This document shows positions 8,125 to 16,296 of a DNA stretch of 64,000 bases, piece by piece. Each line of letters begins with the position of its first letter. Within the stretch, counting starts at the first letter, position 1. Under the pieces are notes generated by a model. It worked only from the letters and a program-made list of their open reading frames with translations, did not search any database and was not told the origin of the DNA. Position numbers and translations under genes: made by a program. The stretch is from Streptomyces aureus. GTDB lineage: Bacteria > Actinomycetota > Actinomycetes > Streptomycetales > Streptomycetaceae. The DNA is taken from assembly GCF_000725495.1 (NCBI RefSeq), contig NZ_JNZD01000004.1, positions 1 to 64,000 on the forward strand. The letters run 5' to 3'.

Positions 8125-9244
8125 GGTGCCACCCCCTGATGACGGCTGCGCCGAAGGCCCCTTCACGGGTGGCGGAGGTGATCAGGGCGGGACGGCCGTC
8201 CAGGGCCGGGGCGCCACGGTGGTGGGCGAGCACCGCGGCGATCTGGAGGGCACCGGCCGCGGCGTGGCACTCGCCGGCGAGTTCCTTGACGCGGAGCCTT
8301 GTCGGGCTCGCCGTGCCGAGGGCGCCGTCGAGTGCCGCTTCCTCCGGGTCGCCGGGGCCGGTGGAGCCGGGGGCGACCGCCCACAGCTCGTCGGCGGTGA
8401 CGCCCGCGGTGCGCAGGGCGCGGTCGATGCACCGCGCGTACGCGGCGGTCACGGCTTCGGCGCCCTGTTCGGGGTCGGCCGTGGTCAGTTCGACCGCGAG
8501 GATCTCGGCGTCGGGCCGGCGCCGGGCGGCCGCCGTCGGCTCACCGCTCTCGACGACGAAGACCACCGCCGCCTCACCCGCCGTGGCGGCGTCGGCCGCC
8601 AGATGGGTGGCCCAGGCGGTGTGGGGGCTGAACTCCTCGACCGCGCCCACGAGCAGCGCCTCGGCGTCGCCCCAGCGCAGGGTGCGGCTGGCGTAGCGCA
8701 GCGCGGTGAGCCCGGCGAGCTGACCGCCGGCGATCGTGGCGTTCACGCCCTTGAGCCGGTGCCAGATGGCGGCCTGTCCGGCGGCGCAGTTCATCACCGT
8801 GTTGGGGAAGAGCACCGGGTTGACCAGGTAGGGGCGCTGCTGGGTGAGGGTCTCGCGGCTGTAGTCGCTGGTCGACTTGATGCTGCCGGTGGTCGTGCCC
8901 AGAACGAGCCCGACCTGGTCGCGGTTGTCGTCGGTGACCTCGAGACCGGTGTCCTTCAGCGCGTGGTCACTGGCGATGAGTGCCAGCGACGTGCTGCGGT
9001 CGAAGAAGCTGGTGCCCTTGCGGCCCAGGTAGGTGCGCACCTGGAACTCCGGCAGGGCGAAGGCCTTGTCGCCGGGGAGTTCCTCGTCGAACATCCCCGA
9101 GACGTCGACGAGTCCGCTGCGGCCCTGGACGACCGCCTCGCTGAACTCGCGTGCTCCGTCACCGAGCGGGGACAGGACTCCCCAGCCGGTGATGTAGAGC
9201 GGGGTGGGCGGTGATTCGGAGACGGGTATCTGATCGGTGGTCAT
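8099..9244 (-). CDS. Chain length factor (KS beta) with Gln at the nucleophile position
   Basis: A 381-residue KS homologue in which the active-site Cys is replaced by Gln175 (AGGQLAGLTAL), the hallmark of type II PKS chain length factors. The segment KELAGECHAAAGAL corresponds to the KxxxGHxxxAxG region. It should pair with the KS at 9241-10449, whose stop overlaps this ATG by 4 nt, and set the number of elongation rounds; Gln in CLFs has been linked to malonyl-ACP decarboxylation for priming. TYLGRKGTSFFDRST is shared in form with the two other KS-like partners in this cluster. Confidence 0.92.
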   Translation of the reverse strand: MTTDQIPVSESPPTPLYITGWGVLSPLGDGAREFSEAVVQGRSGLVDVSGMFDEELPGDKAFALPEFQVRTYLGRKGTSFFDRSTSLALIASDHALKDTGLEVTDDNRDQVGLVLGTTTGSIKSTSDYSRETLTQQRPYLVNPVLFPNTVMNCAAGQAAIWHRLKGVNATIAGGQLAGLTALRYASRTLRWGDAEALLVGAVEEFSPHTAWATHLAADAATAGEAAVVFVVESGEPTAAARRRPDAEILAVELTTADPEQGAEAVTAAYARCIDRALRTAGVTADELWAVAPGSTGPGDPEEAALDGALGTASPTRLRVKELAGECHAAAGALQIAAVLAHHRGAPALDGRPALITSATREGAFGAAVIRGWHRDETDNGS

Positions 9245-10449
9245 GCGACCTCCCCGAGGATCGTGATGGCGTTGTTTCCCCCGAAGGCGAAGCCGTTGTT
9301 CTGTACGACACGGAGCCGTGCGGGACGGGCCACGTTGGGGACCGGATCGATGGCGGGCATCTGCGGGTCGGGCGTGGTGAAGTTGATGGTCGGCGGGATG
9401 AACTGGTTGGCGATGCCGAGGGCCGAGGCGATCGCCCCGAATCCGCTGGCGGCGCCCATGGTGTGTCCGAGCATCGACTTGATGGAGCTGATGGGCGGCG
9501 GTGTCTCGCCGAACACGTCCATCACCGCCCGGGTCTCCATGGCGTCGTTGGCCGGGGTGCCGGTCCCGTGGGCGCAGATGTAGTCGACCTGGGAGGCGTC
9601 GATCCCCGCCTTGCGGTGGGCTCGCCGCATGCACTCGGCGATGCTGTCCGCGTCGGGCGCGACCATGTGGTTGGCGTCGCAGTTGAGTCCGTAGCCGAGG
9701 ACCTCGGCGTAGATACGGGCCCCACGGCGTTCGGCGCTCTCCAGGGTCTCCAGGAACAGCGCCGCGCCGCCTTCGCCGGTGAGGATGCCGGAGCGGTCAC
9801 GGTCGAAGGGCGTACAGATGTGCTCGGTCAGGGCGCCGAGCCGGTAGAACCCGGCGTGTGCCCAGCGGCAGACGGAGTCCGCTCCGCCGGCGAGCATGTA
9901 GTCGGCCTCGTTCGTGGCGATGGCCGCGTAGGCGTATCCGAGGGCGTAGTTGCTCGCGGAGCAGGCGGTGGAGAGGGTGATGGCATCCCCGGTGAGGCCC
10001 AGCTCCCGGTTGACGGCTGTCGCCAACCGGGAGGCGGGCGTCTGGCGTACCAGGGCGGGGTCCAGATCCCGCAGACCACCGTCGACCCATTGCGCGGTGA
10101 GCTTTTCGATCACCTGGGACTCGCCGCTGGTGGTCCCGATGCTGGACCCTGCCCTGGATCGAGCGAGCTCCGCCGGGTCGATCCCCGAGTCCTGGGCGGC
10201 GAGCCTCGCGGCCGCCGCGGCGAACAGGCTGGTACGTCCCCACTGCTGCGGGTCCAGGACCTGAAGGATGTCCTTGGGCTCGAAGGCGGGCACCTCACCG
10301 GCCATGCGGTGCGGGAATCCGGCGGCGTCGAAGCTCGCGATCGGCGAGATCCCGCTGCTGCCCTGCTGGAGGGCGGCGGCGAAGCTCTCGGCACCGATCC
10401 CGATGCTCGACACCGGTCCCAGTCCGGTGATGACGACTCGGCGGCGCAT
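9241..10449 (-). CDS. 3-oxoacyl-ACP synthase (KS alpha), first pair
   Basis: A 402-residue FabF-type ketosynthase: Cys163 in STACSASNYAL, His294 in CAHGTGTPAND and His329 in KSMLGHTMGAASG, plus NNGFAFGGNNA near the end. It elongates ACP-bound intermediates together with the Gln-type CLF at 8099-9244. The ATG at 10449 lies 1 nt after the ACP stop; an upstream in-frame ATG at 10497 would fall inside the ACP gene and adds nothing conserved. The order ACP, KS, CLF is the core of the operon. Confidence 0.94.
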   Translation of the reverse strand: MRRRVVITGLGPVSSIGIGAESFAAALQQGSSGISPIASFDAAGFPHRMAGEVPAFEPKDILQVLDPQQWGRTSLFAAAAARLAAQDSGIDPAELARSRAGSSIGTTSGESQVIEKLTAQWVDGGLRDLDPALVRQTPASRLATAVNRELGLTGDAITLSTACSASNYALGYAYAAIATNEADYMLAGGADSVCRWAHAGFYRLGALTEHICTPFDRDRSGILTGEGGAALFLETLESAERRGARIYAEVLGYGLNCDANHMVAPDADSIAECMRRAHRKAGIDASQVDYICAHGTGTPANDAMETRAVMDVFGETPPPISSIKSMLGHTMGAASGFGAIASALGIANQFIPPTINFTTPDPQMPAIDPVPNVARPARLRVVQNNGFAFGGNNAITILGEVA

Positions 10450-10450
10450 G

Positions 10451-10708
10451 TCAGACCGTCCAGCCGGCGTACTGCGCCACGACGTCGTAGACGGCACGCA
10501 GGTTGACCATCTTGGGCAGGTCGGACTGCGGGATCTCCACGTTGTACTTCTTCTCGATGCGCGCGAGTATCTCGATGGCGCGCAGCGAGTCGGCCTCGTG
10601 CTCGTCCGCGAACGAGCTGGTCTCGGTGATCTCCTCGGGCTCGATCTCCAGCACCTCGGCGGCGATCTCGCGGATCTCGTCCAGGTGGTTCTGCTGGGCG
10701 GTCGTCAT
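10451..10708 (-). CDS. Acyl carrier protein
   Basis: An 85-residue acidic carrier with DEHEADSLRAIEIL, in which the Ser of DSL accepts 4'-phosphopantetheine. Flanking helices (IREIAAEVLEIEPEEI, IEKKYNVEIPQ) fit the four-helix ACP fold. It carries the growing chain between KS, KR and DH enzymes. Start ATG at 10708 has CGGAG upstream. An 86-nt gap with a small hairpin separates it from the preceding KS-like gene, unlike the overlaps elsewhere in the operon, perhaps allowing its expression to be set separately. It is the only ACP visible in the cluster. Confidence 0.95.
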   Translation of the reverse strand: MTTAQQNHLDEIREIAAEVLEIEPEEITETSSFADEHEADSLRAIEILARIEKKYNVEIPQSDLPKMVNLRAVYDVVAQYAGWTV

Positions 10709-10770
10709 GTCAACTCCGTTGTTCTGCACGTGCTTTGCCGTGCTCAGTGTTTTCCGATGGGTGTTGCGCA

Positions 10771-10791
10771 ACCGGTCAGCCTGTGACCGGT
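10771..10791 (-). promoter_or_regulatory. Intra-operon hairpin upstream of the ACP gene
   Basis: Perfect 8-bp inverted repeat, ACCGGTCA and TGACCGGT, with a 5-nt loop, 3 nt beyond the stop of the KS-like gene and about 60 nt ahead of the ACP start. Possible mRNA processing, stabilising or attenuating element; function is inferred from position only. Confidence 0.4.
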
Positions 10792-10794
10792 GGT

Positions 10795-11868
10795 CTATGG
10801 GGTGGTGCGCAGCGCCAGCACCACGAGATGGCCGTGCGGTCCGACGGTCGCCTGGAGCAGCGCTCCCGGGGTGTCCGTGTCCGTGAGCAGCCGGGCCAGG
10901 CGCAGCGGTGCGGTGGCCGAGCTCTGCGCGCCGGCCAGTCCGCCGTCCTCGCCGCCGACGACCCTGCAGGGTGCCGGCTGGGCGGCGGCCCAGCGCAGGA
11001 CGCTGGCGGCGGTCGTCTCGGCTCGGGCGGAGGCGGGCGGGCGGCAGACGTCGATGGAGCGGGGCCCGGCCGGCAGTGCGGCGGCGAGCCGGTCCAGCAG
11101 CGGGTGCACCAGCGTGTCGCAGCGGTCCGGGCGGTTCAGCAGGCCTCTGGGCACGAAGAGCTGGGCTCCGGCGACCACGGTGGCGTACGGTCTGGCCGCA
11201 CGCTCCCGGGCGTCGTCGGCCCGCTCGATCCGTACGACACAGGCGGCGCCCTCGTCGAGTACCGGCGCGAGGTCCGCGGTCGCCGCTCGTGGCGGGCGGC
11301 CTTCCGTCGCCCCGGCCAGCGCGGCGCTCGCCCGTCCCTCGTCGATCGCCTGGCACGCGGTCAGCAGCGCCGCGCTTCCGGCGGTGAACAGGTCGATGAG
11401 GGTGATGTTGAAGGCACGGTAGCCGCGGTCGATGGACACCTGGCTGGCGGCGACGTTGATCGAGAAGTTCGGGGCCTCCAGGGGGCTGATGCCGCGCACC
11501 CCTTCGGACAGCGTGGCACGGTCGAACCTGTCCACCGTCTCGTCGGCCGCGAAGTTGGTTCCCATGACGACCCCGGTGGGCCCCTCTCCCGGCCGGACCC
11601 CGGCGTCCTCGTCGGCGAGGCGTGCGGCGGCCAGTGCGTAGCGCGCCGCCTCGGGCAGGAACCGCCAGCCCTTGCGGCCCAGCAGGCGGACCGGGTCGAA
11701 GCCTTCCAACGGCCGCGGCCATAAGCCCTGTCCGGCGTCCGGGGCAGTCTCGGGAGCGGCGTCGGCACGGGGTGCCTCGGCCAGTTCGCCGCGGCCGACC
11801 GCGAAGGTGGCGACCGGGCCGAGTCCGCTGATCACCAGGTCCGTCCCGAGGACGTACGGCTCACTCAT
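10795..11868 (-). CDS. Ketosynthase-like protein lacking the nucleophile (KS partner, second pair)
   Basis: A 357-residue KS homologue that starts like a KS (VISGLGPVATF) and has RLLGRKGWRF, MGTNFAADETVDRF and GISPLEAPNFSINVA. The nucleophile region reads ITLIDLFTAGSAAL, placing Phe161 where the Cys should be. The C-terminal half lacks HGTGT and KxxxGH motifs. It overlaps the KS gene at 11865-13043 by 4 nt, so the two likely form a KS/CLF-like heterodimer. Phe instead of Gln is unusual and argues against a malonyl-decarboxylating CLF; it may only shape the acyl pocket or serve a structural role. Confidence 0.82.
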   Translation of the reverse strand: MSEPYVLGTDLVISGLGPVATFAVGRGELAEAPRADAAPETAPDAGQGLWPRPLEGFDPVRLLGRKGWRFLPEAARYALAAARLADEDAGVRPGEGPTGVVMGTNFAADETVDRFDRATLSEGVRGISPLEAPNFSINVAASQVSIDRGYRAFNITLIDLFTAGSAALLTACQAIDEGRASAALAGATEGRPPRAATADLAPVLDEGAACVVRIERADDARERAARPYATVVAGAQLFVPRGLLNRPDRCDTLVHPLLDRLAAALPAGPRSIDVCRPPASARAETTAASVLRWAAAQPAPCRVVGGEDGGLAGAQSSATAPLRLARLLTDTDTPGALLQATVGPHGHLVVLALRTTP

Positions 11869-13043
11869 GACGGCACCGGTCCGATGATCAGGGAGATGTT
11901 GTTCCCGCCGAAGGCGTAGGCGTTCAGCAGCACGGGGCCGGGCCCCATCGCCTGTGGCACGCCGGAGGCGGCCAGTGAGCAGTCCGCATCCGCCCGGGTG
12001 AGGTTGGCGACCGGGGGCACGTTGCGGTGGCGGACCATGAGCGCCGCCGTGGCGCAGGAGAACGCCCCGGCCGCGCCGCCGCTGTGCCCGATGACCGACT
12101 TCGGGGCGGTGACCGGCACGGTCGCGGACCTGGGTCCGAGCAGTTCGCGCATCACCTTGGTCTCCGTACGGTCGTTGAGCGGTGTTCCGGTTCCGTGGCA
12201 GACCACGGCCGCGATGTCCTCGGCCCGGATGCCGGCCCGGTCGAGGGCGTCCTGGGCGGCGCGCAGTGCCTGAACGCCTTCGGCCTCGGGGGCGGTCAGA
12301 TGACTGCCGTCACAACTCCAGCCGCCGGCACCGACGGTGGCGATCGGGACGGCTCCCCTGGCGGCGGCCCGCTCCTCGGTCTCGACGACCAGGAACGCGG
12401 CGCCCTCGCCATAGACGGTCCCCGCGCGGTCGGCGTCGAAGGGACGGCAGTGCACCGGATCGACCGCGCCGAGGCGCATGAACGAAGCCAGCGCGGGGCG
12501 GGAGACCGTCTCGGCTCCCCCGGCCAGGGCCACGTCGACCCGCCCGCTCTCGACGGCGTGCACCGCGAGTGCCACCGCGTAGGCCCCCGCGGCGCACGCG
12601 GTGGACACGGTCTGCACGGGTCCCGTGAAGCCGAATTCGTCGGCGAGCCCCGCCGCGCTCCGGTAGGGCCACCACGCCCCGGCCTCGTTGGTGCCGCGTC
12701 CGTCGCGCAGTGCCTCCGCCGGCTCGCTGTCGCCCGTTCCGGTGCCCAGGAACAGGCCCGCCACGACCGCGTCGTCCGTCGCCCCGGGGCGGATGCCCGC
12801 GTCGACGAGAGCCTGGGCGGCCGCCGTCCGGGCGAGTCGCCCGTAGAGCGAGCCGTACGCCGGGACCGCGCCCGGCTCCGTCTCCGGCTCCGGGATGCGG
12901 TAGGCGCGGGCGCCCGCCGGCATCCCCGGCCGGTCCGCGACCGGTGCGGGCCCGGAACCGGCCGAGAGCAGGCCCTCCCAGTACGCCGCCGGGTCGTCGC
13001 CGACCGGGGAGACCAGCCCGAGGCCGGTGATGACGGCCGTCAC
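11865..13043 (-). CDS. 3-oxoacyl-ACP synthase (KS alpha), second pair
   Basis: A 392-residue ketosynthase with Cys150 (VSTACAAGAYAVAL), His283 (VCHGTGTPLND) and His320 (KSVIGHSGGAAGA), and NAYAFGGNNISL at the C-terminus. Start is GTG at 13043, overlapping the stop of the dehydratase gene as GTGA. Between residues 30 and 70 the sequence is Pro/Gly/Ala rich and shorter than in FabF. It should condense malonyl-ACP with the growing polyene, in complex with the Phe-type partner encoded just downstream. Confidence 0.93.
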   Translation of the reverse strand: MTAVITGLGLVSPVGDDPAAYWEGLLSAGSGPAPVADRPGMPAGARAYRIPEPETEPGAVPAYGSLYGRLARTAAAQALVDAGIRPGATDDAVVAGLFLGTGTGDSEPAEALRDGRGTNEAGAWWPYRSAAGLADEFGFTGPVQTVSTACAAGAYAVALAVHAVESGRVDVALAGGAETVSRPALASFMRLGAVDPVHCRPFDADRAGTVYGEGAAFLVVETEERAAARGAVPIATVGAGGWSCDGSHLTAPEAEGVQALRAAQDALDRAGIRAEDIAAVVCHGTGTPLNDRTETKVMRELLGPRSATVPVTAPKSVIGHSGGAAGAFSCATAALMVRHRNVPPVANLTRADADCSLAASGVPQAMGPGPVLLNAYAFGGNNISLIIGPVPS

Positions 13044-13525
13044 GCCGGTCCCCGCGACTGGGGCAGTTGGGCCTCGTCACGCGCCACGGCGAGGACCGAT
13101 CCCATGGTGGCGATCCGGCGGTCGCCCACCCAGGTCTCCCCGGTCATGAAGGCGTTGTTGCCGACCAGGTGGTCCATGCGTACCTCGTGCCGCAGCACGT
13201 CGCCGGGGTAGACGCGCCCGGTGAACGTGCAGTCCCGGGCCTGCGCGAAGATCAGCGTCCCGTCGACGGTGGTCCCCTTGGCCTGCGCCGTGCACAGCCA
13301 CAGCAGCGCGCCGGACTGGCCGAAGGACTCGATCAACAGGGAGGTGGGATAGGCGTAGTCGGCCGCGTGCAGCGGATCGGCGAGACCGGTGTAGCACGGC
13401 TCGCTGGCGCTGATGGTCTTGGTGGCGACGAGGCGCACGCCGGCTTCGAACTCCAGCACACGGTCGACCAGCAGGATCGGCGGCCGGTGCGGAAGGATCC
13501 TCATGATGTCGGGCAGCTCAAGCAT
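13040..13525 (-). CDS. FabZ-like 3-hydroxyacyl-ACP dehydratase, subunit 1
   Basis: A 161-residue hot-dog dehydratase. DIMRILPHRPPILLVDRV is the FabZ signature with catalytic His13, and PTSLLIESFGQSGALL provides Glu66. It dehydrates 3-hydroxyacyl-ACP to the trans-2-enoyl form. No enoyl reductase is seen in the cluster, so each reduced and dehydrated extension would leave a double bond, giving a conjugated polyene. It overlaps the second dehydratase by 8 nt and the KS by 4 nt. Paired DH genes in such clusters usually act as a heterodimer. Both catalytic residues are present here. Confidence 0.9.
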   Translation of the reverse strand: MLELPDIMRILPHRPPILLVDRVLEFEAGVRLVATKTISASEPCYTGLADPLHAADYAYPTSLLIESFGQSGALLWLCTAQAKGTTVDGTLIFAQARDCTFTGRVYPGDVLRHEVRMDHLVGNNAFMTGETWVGDRRIATMGSVLAVARDEAQLPQSRGPA

Positions 13526-13934
13526 TGCGGTCCTCCAGCCGGAACGTCAGGGTCATCGCCGCGCACCGCGCGCCGTCCTCGCGCCGCGCCTCCGCCTTGA
13601 CCGACAAGAGGTCCGGATCCTGTTCGCCCGGGGTGATCCGCGCGTCGAGCTCCAGGGTGTTCCCCGGCAGCAGCGGAGCGGTGAAGCGGACACGGGAGAC
13701 CTCGACGAGATCGGCCCCGTACGTCGCTCCCCGATGGGCCGTCACATGCGCGCGGACGGCCTGGCCGACGGACTCGATGATGAAGATGCCGGGATAGATG
13801 GTGAAGTGCGGGTAGTGACCGGAGAGATACGGGTCATCGGCCTTGATGACCTTGCTCGCGGAAACCTCCGACTCCGACTCGGTGTTCACCGAGTCCACCG
13901 CGGTCAGCGGCGCACAGAACTGTCGCTGCATCAT
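13518..13934 (-). CDS. FabZ-like dehydratase, subunit 2
   Basis: A 138-residue hot-dog protein with SGHYPHFTIYPGIFIIESVG, aligning with the FabZ GHFPxxPxxPGVLxIEA motif; His40 and Glu54 are the predicted catalytic pair. The N-terminus starts MMQRQFCAPL, so either ATG may be used. It likely partners subunit 1 in a heterodimeric dehydratase. A 35-bp gap separates it from fabG. Alternatively it could act as an isomerising FabA-type subunit; sequence alone does not decide. Confidence 0.87.
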   Translation of the reverse strand: MMQRQFCAPLTAVDSVNTESESEVSASKVIKADDPYLSGHYPHFTIYPGIFIIESVGQAVRAHVTAHRGATYGADLVEVSRVRFTAPLLPGNTLELDARITPGEQDPDLLSVKAEARREDGARCAAMTLTFRLEDRNA

Positions 13935-13969
13935 GCTTTCCTTTCGTTGCCGGCCGATACGACGGACAC

Positions 13970-14710
13970 TCAGAGAGTGATTCCGCCGTCCACCTGGACG
14001 ACCTGCCCGGTGATGTACGACGACTTCTCCGAGACCAGGAAGGAGACCAGGTCGGCGACCTGTTCCACCGTGCCGAGCTGCCGCATGGGAATCATGCCGA
14101 GGGCCTTCTTGCGCACCGAATCGGAGAGCCGGTCCGTCATGTCCGTCTCGATGAAACCGGGCGCGACGGCGTTGACCCGGACCCCGTACGGACCGAGCTC
14201 CCTGGACAGGGACTTGGTCAGCATGTTGATTCCGGCCTTCGAGGCCGAGTAGTTCGTCTGCGTCGCATTACCGTAGACGCCCGCGACCGACGAAACGTTG
14301 ACGATGGTGCCGGCTTTTCGCTTCATGAAGCCGAAGGCGGCGCAGCGACTGAAGTTGAAGGTTCCGTTGAGGTTGGTGTCGATGACGTCGTTCCAGTCCT
14401 CGACGGGCATGATCACCAGCGGGTTGTCACGCACGATGCCGGCACTGTTGACCAGCACGTCCAGGGGGCCGAGGGCCCGTTCGGCGTCCTTGATGAACGC
14501 CTCGACGGCCTGGTGGTCGGCCACGTCGCAAGTGGCCTGGTAGCAGCGCGCCCCCGTCTTTTCTATCTCTTCGCGGGCCGACTCCGCGTTTTCGCCCCCG
14601 GAGCGGGAACAGAAAGCGATGTCGTAGCCGTCCTCCGCGAGCCGCAGGGCAATTCCCCGCCCGATGCCACGCGATCCGCCACTGACCAGAGCCATCTTGT
14701 TTTTGCGCAC
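13970..14710 (-). CDS. fabG: 3-oxoacyl-ACP reductase (FabG type ketoreductase)
   Basis: A 246-residue short-chain dehydrogenase: cofactor motif SGGSRGIGRGIALRL, NSAG, and the catalytic Ser-Tyr-Lys set in NVSSVAGVY and YSASKAG. FIETDMTDRL and YITGQVVQVDGG are typical of FabG. It reduces the beta-keto group with NADPH in every cycle. The GTG at 14710 has GAAAGGCGG upstream and gives the standard family length; an in-frame ATG at 14812 would add 34 residues with no similarity. It is the first gene of the synthase operon, so the promoter must lie in 14711-15327. Confidence 0.93.
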   Translation of the reverse strand: MRKNKMALVSGGSRGIGRGIALRLAEDGYDIAFCSRSGGENAESAREEIEKTGARCYQATCDVADHQAVEAFIKDAERALGPLDVLVNSAGIVRDNPLVIMPVEDWNDVIDTNLNGTFNFSRCAAFGFMKRKAGTIVNVSSVAGVYGNATQTNYSASKAGINMLTKSLSRELGPYGVRVNAVAPGFIETDMTDRLSDSVRKKALGMIPMRQLGTVEQVADLVSFLVSEKSSYITGQVVQVDGGITL

Positions 14711-15327
14711 AGCAAATCCGCCTTTCAGCCGCCCCCGTTTTTGCACAAGGGTCGGCCTAATCGCCAAGAATGAAGATCGAAAGGTGAAGAGTGCAGGCAT
14801 GACCGACCGCACGGCGCACCGCCATCGCCGCCCGCGCAGGACGATTCAACCCGCAGAAAGTGAGAAAGTATGTGGAGCCGTGAAAGTATCTGCCGCTTCG
14901 AACGAGTCAGGCAGTACTTGGAATCCAGGACCCTCGAGTCTCTGGCATAGAAATCCCCCGATTTCTAATTCGATTGTCGGACTGTCTTCCATCAATCAAC
15001 CACGACACTAACGCACCGGAGGCGCAACCACAACGAACCTTGGTCGGAGGTCAATGTTGTGTAAGTCACGCAACAGGGCCCAGATCGCCCAGCATCCGCA
15101 TTTCGTCAATAATTCAATGGCTTGGCTTCGCGCTTCATTGCGCGGTTGCCGATTCAACTTGATCGGAAAATCTCTCCGATCACACCTCAGCCATTTATGA
15201 CGCATCGCCAGATGCCCGTCACGACGGATCCGCCCGATGGCGCACCGTCAGCAGGGCGCGCCACCCCGAATCCCCCAGCCTCAACCGTCACGCGCCCGGC
15301 TTCATACATTCATAACGTCGTTATGGC
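14711..15327. promoter_or_regulatory. Divergent promoter region between the PKS operon and tetR, with inverted repeats
   Basis: A 617-bp gap, clearly less GC-rich than its surroundings and with no credible reading frame. It holds two perfect inverted repeats besides the tetR operator: TAGAAATC-CCCC-GATTTCTA at 14948-14967 (8-bp arms) and GATCGGA-(7 nt)-TCCGATC at 15161-15181. The leader upstream of fabG is long (over 200 nt to the first repeat), so the synthase promoter could sit anywhere here. The repeats may be regulator-binding sites or transcript hairpins. Exact -10 and -35 boxes could not be fixed with confidence. Confidence 0.6.
15311..15325 (+). promoter_or_regulatory. Candidate TetR operator abutting the tetR start codon
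   Basis: Perfect palindrome CATAACG-T-CGTTATG (7-bp arms, 1-nt centre) ending 2 nt before the first possible tetR ATG at 15328. No Shine-Dalgarno sequence precedes that ATG, so the mRNA is probably leaderless and the palindrome would overlap the core promoter. This fits autorepression. Confidence 0.65.
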
Positions 15328-16044
15328 ATGATGTCAAACATGCCTACCAAGAGAACGACGGGGCGGACCGCCGCCGCGAACCGCGCCCGGGAAGTCCTGA
15401 TCGACGCAGCGGCCAGGATCCTGGCCGAGCAGGGCCCGGGCGCGCTGACGGTCCGTCGCATGGCAGAGGCGGCCGGCACATCGACCATGGCCGTCTACAC
15501 GCACTTCGGCAGCATGGACGTCGTCGTCCAGGAGGTTCTGCGGACCTCGACCCTGAACCTCTACAAGGTTCTGCAGCGGGCCCCGCGCACCGACGATCCG
15601 GTGGCCGACGTGTCCACGCTCGGCCGTATCTACCGGGGGCTGGCGCTGCGCCGTCCCTACATCTTCGTGGCGGCCGCCAACAGAGCCCTGCTGGCCGCTC
15701 CGGACGAGACCGCGGCAGGAGAGGCCAACCTCCAGCCGCGTGGCCTGACATGGACCACCCTGGTCGAGGGCGTGGAACGCTGCATCGGGAGCGGCCGGTT
15801 CCGGGACCAGGACTCCGAGCTGTGCGCTTACGTCAACTGGAGCACGGTGCACGGCTTCGTCTCCCTCGAGCTCTCCTCTCAGACCCTGGACACCAAGGAT
15901 CCGGAACTCCCTTTCGAGACCGCGCTGCTGAGCCTCGCCATCGGCGCGGGCGACACCCCCGAGCGTGCGGCGGCGTCCGTCGCCGCGTCGAAGGAGGACT
16001 ACGGGTCCTGGGACCTCATGCCGGAGGACGACACCACGACCTGA
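15328..16044 (+). CDS. TetR-family transcriptional regulator, likely local to the PKS cluster
   Basis: A 238-residue TetR protein. The N-terminal helix-turn-helix spans about residues 15-65 (REVLIDAAARILAEQG, LTVRRMAEAAGTSTMAVYTHFGSMD). The ligand-binding part is longer than the minimal family and ends in an acidic tail (MPEDDTTT). Three in-frame ATGs (15328, 15331, 15340) lie within 13 nt; the first is used here because no ribosome-binding site favours another. Divergent position next to the synthase operon and the adjoining palindrome suggest autoregulation and control of the polyketide genes or exporter, with a ligand perhaps from the pathway. It is followed by a convergent gene at 16297. 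Confidence 0.9.
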   Translation: MMSNMPTKRTTGRTAAANRAREVLIDAAARILAEQGPGALTVRRMAEAAGTSTMAVYTHFGSMDVVVQEVLRTSTLNLYKVLQRAPRTDDPVADVSTLGRIYRGLALRRPYIFVAAANRALLAAPDETAAGEANLQPRGLTWTTLVEGVERCIGSGRFRDQDSELCAYVNWSTVHGFVSLELSSQTLDTKDPELPFETALLSLAIGAGDTPERAAASVAASKEDYGSWDLMPEDDTTT

Positions 16045-16296
16045 CCGAGCCCGCCCTCCCCCCCGTCCCCCGGGACCGCTCGGCCGACGGCGCGGCACGG
16101 GGTCTGACGCCGGGTCCGCGCGGCGTGTTCGGCGACTGCCCTCGATGTCCGGTGGCACGGCACGGCCGCATAGAGGGTTGCCCTGCGCACGTCAGCCGGT
16201 CCTAGCCGGCCGGTGAGTATGCCCTCGCGCGCGGCGACGGGGACGGGTGCCGATGCCCCTCGCTCTCCCGTGCCTCCGAATCCTGCCCTGGGCAGG

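Noticed and set aside
15008..15205. Minus-strand 65-codon frame in the PKS promoter region
   Set aside because: No ribosome-binding site and no similarity; codon use unlike the neighbours, and it spans inverted repeats.
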